The position numbers were made by a program, and so were the translations under genes. A stretch of DNA of 64,000 nucleotides from Bolinopsis microptera (taxonomy: Eukaryota; Ctenophora; Tentaculata; Lobata; Bolinopsidae), in the NCBI RefSeq assembly GCF_026151205.1, contig NC_087075.1, positions 10,152,303 to 10,216,302 on the forward strand, written 5' to 3'. Numbering within the stretch: the stretch's first letter is position 1; the number at the start of each line of letters is the position of its first letter. Of this stretch, positions 57,201 through 64,000 are shown piece after piece. Under the pieces are notes generated by a model. It did not search any database. It saw only the letters and a list, made by a program, of their open reading frames with translations, and was not told the DNA's origin.

Positions 57201-58905
57201 CGAACATTTCTCTACACAACAGTTTATAGACGCTTGTTTTAGGTTGTTAAAATCTGATATACTATCAGAGGCATGTCGATATAGAATATTGGAAAGTATT
57301 GTTTTACAGCTCACGTGTAACAACCGTCAGTTGGTCACCAAGTTACTAGTAAAACATGTTGATTATATGAGGGAGTTATCTGTACTGGGTAACAATGAAA
57401 GGTTATCTAAAATTGCTGCTGGTATCATAAACAAATATTTTAGCTGCGTGGAAAAGAAGCACAAGTGTCGAATGATAAGCAGTTTTGTGTTGCTAAGTAT
57501 AATGAAATTTGTGTTGCTGTATATCGTTGATATTGTCTTAGATATAAAAATAGGTCTAGATTCAATATTTAACGATAGTGAACATATACGTTACGAAGGA
57601 TACGGGATATTAGTGTTTTCTATTATTCCGCTGTTTTACATTAACTATCAGTCGTTATTACGGTATTATAAGTGTTGTTTTGGACTATGTACTGTTGATC
57701 CAGTCATCTCATTACAAGGTAGTTCTCGGGGACAATATCTTAAATTCTTGGTACCGTGGAAATGTGACTCTCTTAAGAACTTTTTGATGAATGTTATAAC
57801 CGTGTTTCAGCTCCACCCGGTCATCACTGCATTTGAGTTGGCTCTACACAGCAGGCAGAAGTTGAGTCAACTGATCGATAAGAAGTTTCAATTTGCCAGG
57901 TTGACCGTACAGGAGAAGATTTTAGAAAATGTACCGTGTACATTAATAAAAATAATCATACTCTACAAAACGTTTGTTCCAAAGGAGGGACTGAGTCAAG
58001 AAAACTACTTGACGTATTGTTCGACAGTGTACGGCATCGTCACTTTAACTTACAAAATATCTGGGTTTGAAAAGTTATGTCGTGCAGCTGATGGTAAATG
58101 TAGTACCCTCACCGGGATACAGACGAATCTTGTTTTCATAGCAAAATTTACTGCTGTATTATCTCGCATCATGATGCGCCTAATTCTGTACACCTTATCA
58201 GCGTATATCAACAAGACTTGGATATTTGCTGCTGGTATTGGACTACACATGATTATTACACTGATAATTCACTTATCAGCTTATCACAAGAGATTTGATG
58301 CATATGAATGCGAATCCACTCAGAGGAAGTGTGTAACATGGGACTACTTATTGGAAGAGGGTGGTGTCAAGAACTCAACATTAGTCACGTTAGGACGATT
58401 TGTGCTGATACTGTGCTTATCGTGGAGTGAAGGCTTCATTGTCAATCTAAGACATCCCATAGATTTACTGTCTGGTAGTACACCTCACACAGATCACCTG
58501 AGATCACCACTGTACTTTTTCAGCATCTACACGTTTCATCTCGTTGAAGTTATCAGTGTGACAGTGTTAGCAAGTATCGGCGTGCTAGAAGCTAATAGTG
58601 ATTGGATAAAGTACCTGGGCTATGTATCAGTAGCACTGTATCTGATATATGGTGCTCTGCTCATTATTTACTTCACAGTACTAAACCCAGACAAGAAAGG
58701 AAAGCCTCTATCGGCGAACGTAAACACTCGATTTAAACACATGGGACACACTATACAAGTTAGTAAAGTGGAACAATACTGTCATGTCACACCTAAAAAG
58801 GAGATGAAGATAAACGGTAAAAAGATACTTCTCTCAACGGACTTGAACTTCCGACTTCAAGTCATGAAACCTTGTCTCTACTGTGTGCTAGGAATAAAAA
58901 CATGA
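54244..58905 (+). CDS. Armadillo-repeat / XK-related (XKR-like) membrane fusion protein
   Basis: 1553 codons in one exon. Residues 1-85 form a helical module (KEEITCVADKLRAYIPDD, FYTDNNEVQFRRDM). Residues 86-708 are seven 89-residue armadillo-like units. Residues about 765-1060 are a second armadillo-like region whose start (SQEISKLADNMKEI, LYEDNTELQYRRDL) mirrors the N-terminus. From about 1078 a multipass membrane domain of eight to ten helices follows. It carries XK-family hallmarks: D1096 and D1100 in VDIVLD of helix 1, FQLHP at 1188-1192, and EKILENVPCTLIKIII from 1224, the place of E-x-x-PQL-like motifs. XKR proteins (CED-8, Xkr8) scramble phospholipids in the plasma membrane; function here is inference. 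The XKR domain lies C-terminal, so the repeats would face the cytosol. No signal peptide. Confidence 0.78.
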   Translation: MTESDQVGDIFPVNCKLLTKEEITCVADKLRAYIPDDEADLVVPEVIERILGTEFCANFRDFYTDNNEVQFRRDMTFLTRRIGFHGTQQDRKCLVDNGISQFILENCRESDDSDTILNMVTVLRDISRKDNMVHLPSLVKDGLCSKIKQLLVKWRSNDDIVKRLLRMIGIICSDGTQQDRQSIVDSRISQFILENYTESDDSYTILKMVTVLRDISCKDNMVHLPSLVKDGVYSKIKELLVKWRSNDDIVKRLLYMIAIICSGGTQQDRQSIVDSRISQFILENYTESDDSYTILNMVTFLSDISRKDNMVHLPSLVKDGLCSKIKELLVKWRSNDDIVKRLLHMIGIICSGGTQQDRQSIVDSRISQFILENYTESDDSYTILNMVTVLRDISRKDNMVHLPSLVKDGLCSKIKELLVKWRSNDDIVKRLLHMIGIICSGGTQQDRQSIVDSRISQFILENYTESDDSDTILNMVTVLRDISRKDNMVHLPSLVKDGLCSKIKELLVKWRSNDDIVKRLLHMIGIICSGGTQQDRQSIVDSRISQFILENCRESDDSDTILNMVTFLRDISRKDNMVHLPSLVKDGLCSKIKELLVKWRSNDDIVKRLLRMIGIICSDGTQQDRQSIVDSRISQFILENYTELDDSYTIFCVVQLLRIISCEDNLVHLPSLVKDGLYSKIKYLLVKWRSNDDIVETLFDMIVSIVSHETPDSKDCGESHAEKLVNTLRSSSDIVRDIIKSSTTRSSGVIVLAAILLHKYLNPVKSSELLEILVPINNFTSQEISKLADNMKEIPASEKDLEKQVISELVTINFMEKFCELYEDNTELQYRRDLTYVISRVAEEGNDKDKRLLVRKGIVKLLITECKQCTDKEVVRNITATLRSIAYPNNTNSLYLAKHGVILLIPALIETWSGADNNIVSNVLGMLQNITSSVDIKEQIASVTSEQGINIPVLLTDLLNNCADKVVLERTVGCIKNMLLDSLILHEHFSTQQFIDACFRLLKSDILSEACRYRILESIVLQLTCNNRQLVTKLLVKHVDYMRELSVLGNNERLSKIAAGIINKYFSCVEKKHKCRMISSFVLLSIMKFVLLYIVDIVLDIKIGLDSIFNDSEHIRYEGYGILVFSIIPLFYINYQSLLRYYKCCFGLCTVDPVISLQGSSRGQYLKFLVPWKCDSLKNFLMNVITVFQLHPVITAFELALHSRQKLSQLIDKKFQFARLTVQEKILENVPCTLIKIIILYKTFVPKEGLSQENYLTYCSTVYGIVTLTYKISGFEKLCRAADGKCSTLTGIQTNLVFIAKFTAVLSRIMMRLILYTLSAYINKTWIFAAGIGLHMIITLIIHLSAYHKRFDAYECESTQRKCVTWDYLLEEGGVKNSTLVTLGRFVLILCLSWSEGFIVNLRHPIDLLSGSTPHTDHLRSPLYFFSIYTFHLVEVISVTVLASIGVLEANSDWIKYLGYVSVALYLIYGALLIIYFTVLNPDKKGKPLSANVNTRFKHMGHTIQVSKVEQYCHVTPKKEMKINGKKILLSTDLNFRLQVMKPCLYCVLGIKT
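54499..56367 (+). repeat. Seven in-frame 267-bp coding repeats
   Basis: Units start at 54499, 54766, 55033, 55300, 55567, 55834 and 56101, each 267 bp. Units 2-6 are nearly identical at the DNA level; units 1 and 7 are more diverged. Typical unit words are GTQQDRQSIVDSRISQ, DNMVHLPSLVKDG and LLVKWRSNDDIVKRLL. The pattern implies recent unequal exchange or gene conversion, with the edge units older. Confidence 0.97.
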
Positions 58906-58930
58906 GAAGATCGAGTCAGAGGAACTAAAC

Positions 58931-59401
58931 ATGTGTTCATTGAAAGGGTTCATGAGGGGAATTAAAGACTGTTTTACCCACCAGTTTAAAAGACAGCTGG
59001 ACTTGAGCGGCGAAGACAGTGATATCATTGATCAGCTCCGTTTTCAGAATCGTAGTGAAATAGAGTGGCTGATGAAAAAAGTTACAAACTACCACAAAGT
59101 GCACAGTCATCTGTTATACTTCTTCCCTGGTATTGATTTCATTGTAGAGGACAACACTGACTTTATCAATACTTGCGAAGAACTTGGTGTGTTTCGCAGT
59201 ATTGACGCTATCACTGATGATGAGCTGAGTCCTGGTGTTGTAGCTAATTGTAGTAAGGTGGAAAAGAAAATAAAAACTTTGTACGGTACTTTAGTTTTAA
59301 GGAAACTGATGAAATTTCCGACACACAGTTTAAAGAATTTGATAGACTCTGTGAAGATTATTTCTTTCTACAAGAAGCTGCGTGGGAAAAAAAATGTCTG
59401 A
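58931..59401 (+). CDS. ORF following the XKR gene, probable continuation (frame 2)
   Basis: 156 codons starting 25 bp after the XKR stop. The frame is already open from 58896, so the ATG may not be the true start. It encodes MCSLKGFMRGIKDCF, DIIDQLRFQNRSEIEWLM and YFFPGIDFIVEDNTDF. From about 59275 the coding-like signal moves to another frame (next entry), and the last 40 codons here look non-genuine. I do not recognise the domain. Either a separate small gene or the C-terminal part of the XKR fusion protein displaced by a frame change. Confidence 0.55.
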   Translation: MCSLKGFMRGIKDCFTHQFKRQLDLSGEDSDIIDQLRFQNRSEIEWLMKKVTNYHKVHSHLLYFFPGIDFIVEDNTDFINTCEELGVFRSIDAITDDELSPGVVANCSKVEKKIKTLYGTLVLRKLMKFPTHSLKNLIDSVKIISFYKKLRGKKNV

Positions 59402-59805
59402 TTTGGTGCACAATAGCTCCCACTAAGATTCTCACTAAATACCATCATTCTAAATGGGACACCACTCAGTGTAAACAAGAAATCGAAAAATGGATTGAAT
59501 CGAAGGAGAAGAAAAAAACTGTGAGTAAACACGCAACATTCCACTTTCACGGTAAACATGTTGCAAGTTCAGAAGGAGGGCCACTTGAAAGAGATCATAA
59601 TAACAACGAGGGTAACCCTGAAAGCAACAACAACACAGGAGATCCCATAACACAGATGATTGTTGACAAACACTCATCATTCTACATTTATGGGGAAACT
59701 ACTAGACAACAGTTGTGGGTCACTAGAAGATGGAGGGACTTGAGAAACTGTTGTCGTATTAACACGGCGTATCAGCCTGTTCAAGTGGAACTGGAAAATA
59801 TTTGA
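59270..59805 (+). CDS. C-terminal coding segment (frame 1), probable continuation
   Basis: Open from about 59256 to TGA at 59803-59805, in the same frame as the big XKR ORF. It reads NFVRYFSFKETDEISDTQF, EDYFFLQEAAWEKK, a lysine/glutamate-rich stretch (EIEKWIESKEKKKT), a polar linker rich in N and G, then QQLWVTRRWRDLRNCC. It looks coding and would extend the upstream protein by up to 300 residues. Family unknown. Confidence 0.5.
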
Positions 59806-60368
59806 TTTACTGTTTATTTATATTTTGTTGTTATATTGCTATTTTGTATGGAAGCTTATACAAATATTATCACCTCATTCGTTACCTGGTGACGTAGTTT
59901 GTAAACGCTTCCAGTAAAAATGTCAGATATCAAGTTATCAACTTGTTTATCTTGTAACAGTAACCTGGACATTGTTACACTTTAAGATAAACTTTTTTAA
60001 ATATCATTGAATAATTTGGTAGCTTAATTAAGTAGTCCGGTAAAACCAAAAGGCTTCTGAAACTGATGTTCCCCGGTCAACTCTTTCCCTTTGGTATCAT
60101 GTATACTTTACTAAGGAGTTTTAGTGCAATATTGCCAGGTTACTGTTTCTACAATTTACATGTTATGTGAATATTATTGTTATGATATATTATCTCACAC
60201 AACTGCAAATCACAATCACCGTAGACTGCATCGAAATTCAAATGATATGATGTAATGATACGTAAACAAATGCGTAAAATTTGAATTTAACTTCACAAGA
60301 TAGGTATCGTAACGTAAAACATAAAAACAGGATATCTTATTGGTGTCAGAACAAGGTAACGTGAAATA
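59806..60368. other. 3' flank of XKR locus
   Basis: AT-rich, no coding exon, no AATAAA close to the stop. Confidence 0.4.
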
Positions 60369-60562
60369 CCTTATCGGACTTTATTTGAACGAAGTTTAAT
60401 TGGAGGCTCGAGGCCCTAAATTTAATTTTAATGTCCGTTCAAATAAAGTCCGATCAGATAGTTAAATTAAATACTGATTATGAATGCCTTCAAGCGTTCA
60501 TTTTAAAGTCCTTTCAAAATTATGTCAGCCGTTCATGTCCTGTCAAATAACGCTCGATAAGG
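60369..60562. mobile_element. 194-bp MITE flanked by TA
   Basis: Left end CCTTATCGGACTTTATTTGA, right end complement CCTTATCGAGCGTTATTTGA, flanked by TA on each side. Best-preserved copy of the family also seen at 35.4, 37.5 and 53.7 kb. No coding capacity. Confidence 0.78.
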
Positions 60563-62205
60563 TATGTGATGGAATAGCTTATATAGTCAGCTATTTGCTT
60601 AAAACTGCACAAATAAGTACCTGACAAGATCAGAAAGCTGGACTATAACAGTGGGCGTCACATCACCAATCCACGAGAAAATTAGGGACGATAGTTCGAT
60701 CGTTGATATGAATAGGTAGTATTTGTGCAGTATGTTATACAATATACAGTATGCACCTTATTATCTTAATCAAAAGGAGAGGGTAACCGTGGTAACAGTG
60801 ACCAAACCCAAATAATGAACTCATTACATATTGCTACACTAAACTTTAAAAAGGGTTTTATAAAAATATGAATTAGTTCAGGATTAGATGATAATTTTGA
60901 CTGTTGTAAATTGCAGCTGGCCCGATCTTAAATTTGATGTGGAATTTGCAAGTATTAGTAATGGTCGCAAAAAATGAACAGATTTTTCATTATACAATAT
61001 CATTGGCTATGCGAATCACTAAGAACAAAAACAAATTCTGTAACATGATGAATGCAGGGTTTTACAGGTAAACTAATAGCAAATATTGACATTTGCATTT
61101 TTATGAATTTTACCGTAAAAAAAAACAAAAAGCAGATGACTTACCAAGTTTCAAACCATGATGTGGCTGTTATCAAGGTGCAATAACTTCTCCAGAGTGA
61201 AATTTTGTCAAAATTCTAAGTACTGTACGGACCGGGATAGTTAAATTACGTCGAAAAAACAATTTCCTTCTAAACCCACCACTCATCTCATAACATTTTC
61301 AAGATATCCACTGATTTTAAAGTTTAAAGATAGACTTTACTGGATAGATTTAATCAGGTATTGAAATATTCTGCTAACTCATCAAATAAATTTATACAAT
61401 TAAACACTAACATTAACCAAACTTCTAAGTTAATAAGTTTAAATCTGTCCAGGTAATTAAGTGCCTTGTTATTAAGTGTATATTTGGAGATTTGTATTTA
61501 ATCAACACGAAACTGCTGATGAACTAAAACTGTGTGTCACAGGAAGAATATGAGTACAAACCTGCTTGAAGCCAAATACCACACGTTTTACAGATTGAAC
61601 ATTTTAAAATTATTTGAACGACACTAAATTTTCATTCTAATGGTTGAGGTTCTACAACAAATATTCCGGTCCTGAATATTTCCTCATCAGTTCACTGTGA
61701 CACGCAGCTTAGTATCAGTCTGCTTAGCTTCTGATCACAAATTAATCAGCCAGAATACCGTTACCAGTCAATCGGTTATCCTTTTATTTCATCACCGTTC
61801 TTAGTTACTAATTACATTACAATTAGTAACAGAGTTGAGGGCTAGTTTCTTCTTCGTAGATAGAGCATTGGAGCCCTGAGGACTGGTTTATACAGTCGTG
61901 AGGGTTACAGCAGCTCTGAACCATCTCAAACCATGATAAAATAACCTTGACTGGTAACCCATAAATACGCCTGATTGTGACAAATGAAGCTGCCTAAATT
62001 AATCGAACAGGTCTTATAAAAAAGAAATGATTTGAACTTGTAACAGTCTTGTCTCCAGTAATACTATATAAGGAGGTTGTTATCTATCACTACTTAGATA
62101 ATACACATGATCATTCAAATAGCGCTTTTAATGAACTATTCAAATAGTTAGAAAAGATTATTGATTGTTAGAAAGTGGTGGTATACAGCTATTAAAGCTC
62201 ATATA
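60563..62205. other. Intergenic, nothing recognised
   Basis: AT-rich sequence without coding exon, RNA gene or repeat I can name. Confidence 0.4.
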
Positions 62206-62989
62206 CCTTACTCGGGATTATTATGACCGGGATAAAGTGGCGGGTTTAGGGTAATTTCGCCATATTTTTCCCGAACCACATTTTCACCGGTCGTTAATAA
62301 ACCCGCCGTCTCAGCTTTTAGGGTTCCCAAGGGGTAAGGGTGCTCATATTTTAATCGTTGTCTTATATTCACTAAAGAAGACTATTGGGACACTTGTAGG
62401 TTTTTCGACTTTATTTGGCTAAAATTGCAAAAAATTCACCTTTTTGCCCAATTCTTGTCATATATCCTTATTGTCAAAGTTGATTTAAATAGGCCAATTT
62501 TCAATTTCTTAGGTATTGACTATCTCTACATAATGAAATAGGACTCAAAGTAAAAGTAACAGTTAAATTAAAACTTGAATTAATTAAAACTGTCAATAAC
62601 ATGAATCAGTTTCATCAGTCATTTATTCATAATTCTAAACAATGTGAACGATGCATTCTTTCGAAGATTTTCTACAAATTGAGTCATAATGGTTATTTGA
62701 TACACGTAAACATTTAATGCTAATTCAAAACAACGAATTTGCTAGAGTGCTAGACTACCAACACGTTACTACAAGCAGAAAGGGGATCACAAAAAATTCC
62801 TATAAGTAACAACAATCTCACTATCAATTACATCTGAGACAAAATTTTTGAATCTAAAATTGAAAGGTTGGACACCGGTAAAATGGCGACCGGGAAAATG
62901 TGGTGGGTTTTGAGCAAGTTCGCCATATTTTTCCCGAACCATATTTTAACCGGTCGTTAATAAACCGGTCGTAATAATCCCGAGTAAGG
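62206..62989. mobile_element. 784-bp TA-flanked inverted-repeat element
   Basis: Ends CCTTACTCGGGATTATTA and its complement TAATAATCCCGAGTAAGG, flanked by TA (62204-62205, 62990-62991). Near each end is a direct copy of TTCGCCATATTTTTCCCGAA plus ACCGGTCGTTAATAAACC. Same plan as the 52.4-kb element with different sequence. No coding capacity. Confidence 0.8.
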
Positions 62990-62991
62990 TA

Positions 62992-64000
62992 GTCGTATTT
63001 ACTAACTGTCACTTTTATAGACTTCATATGAGAACCAAATCACAGCAGATATTGATCATGCCGGTGTTAAAAGGTACATCACAGTGATAGTAGATATCGG
63101 AACTAAGCAATTTCACAAATACAATACGTATTTTATAGTGGTGGATAAAAATTGGAAACAGAAATCAGCTCCTAATGGAACTTTTGTGTCTTCAATTCTG
63201 TTTCAAACCAAAATCTCTGTATTATTCGACCTGTTCGGCTAAATTACACTTTGTGCTATTTTTCCACGCAACTGTTCGGTTAATTTAAAGTGGGTGTCTT
63301 TTGCAATATATTCAGAACTTTTTAATAAATTGTGTTACTCACAACAATCAACATCAAGCAAAATATTCGAATAATTTGCTAAATTTGAATACTCTCAAAA
63401 TATAGGTTCTGCTAATTAGATACATGGACACCTAGGACCCACTTTGATAATCGATTTATAGGTATTTACTTGATCTTTTATAATTACTTTGTTGTTATAT
63501 GTAAACTAGATAAGAGTCCTGTTAATAACGGTATTTACACTTTGACTTAGATAGTGTTACTTTTCGCATGTACACATTACATAAGTCACTGAATAATATA
63601 ATAATGTTATCACGTGATTTATTTAACCTGCTGTACTATTCTTTAAATTTGTTTTTATTTAATTGACATTTTTATAGCTTTTGTTAACTGACATAAATGT
63701 CAATTACAATATTGCTATGACGTTTTGTAATTGTTGGACTCAAGTAGAGAGTTCAGTGTGATCAGCTTTTTTACAAAATGATCATCGTGTGGACTGACAT
63801 ACAATGCTTGATATAACATGGGGGTTAACAACCAAATTGCTATTAGCAAAACTTTCAGATATTGTATTTCTATTTGTTGGTTCAATTATCATCATACTTA
63901 TGAATTTTTATGAACAGTTTGATGCGTCTATTACTCTTCGTTAAAACCAGATTTTTTCAAAATTTGAATGAAAGTAGCAAAATAGAATACACTCTATTAA
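62992..64000. other. 3' end of window, nothing recognised
   Basis: AT-rich sequence; no coding exon, RNA gene or repeat that I can support. Confidence 0.4.

Overview
This window is nuclear DNA from an animal. It is AT-rich and has GT-AG introns, an ETS transcription factor gene, an SLC18B1-like transporter gene and an XK-related membrane protein, together with LINE, SINE and many short DNA-transposon remnants. Nothing in it is bacterial or organellar. It looks like an invertebrate; I could not fix the phylum by eye.

Layout. (1) About 2.5-27.6 kb, + strand: one ETS-family gene, rebuilt here from ten in-phase exons (2534 to 24923 or 26952). It has two alternative last exons, each carrying a complete and slightly different ETS DNA-binding domain with a different C-terminus. 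It also has a probable internal promoter and first exon at about 21.9-22.8 kb. Its long introns hold clusters of CACGTG and CCAAT motifs, two back-to-back perfect hairpins and a tRNA-derived SINE. (2) 28.2-32.2 kb: a LINE with an intact 851-codon reverse transcriptase ORF, preceded by two and a bit tandem 405-bp monomers. (3) 32.5-34.5 kb: two foldback elements, one with telomere-like TTAGGG repeats in its core, lying between two copies of an 85-bp repeat. (4) 38.36-38.97 kb, - strand: the last four coding exons of an unrecognised gene. (5) 39.5-41.7 kb, + strand: a four-exon MFS transporter gene resembling SLC18B1. (6) 42-53.8 kb: no host genes seen; a dense five-copy CACGTG cluster, a 2.5-kb element with homopolymeric G/C ends and 6-bp flanking repeats, tandem repeats, a PIF/Harbinger-like element and a short TA-flanked element. 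(7) 53.9-59.8 kb, + strand: a large single-exon coding region. Its product joins armadillo-like repeats, including seven nearly identical 89-residue units, to an XK-related (XKR) multipass membrane domain; the ORFs just downstream look like a continuation of the same protein across two frame changes. (8) 60-64 kb: further short inverted-repeat elements.

The genes do not form an operon or an obvious pathway. The strongest candidates for something undescribed are the armadillo-XKR fusion with its freshly amplified repeats, the paired ETS-domain exons, and the G-run-ended transposon.
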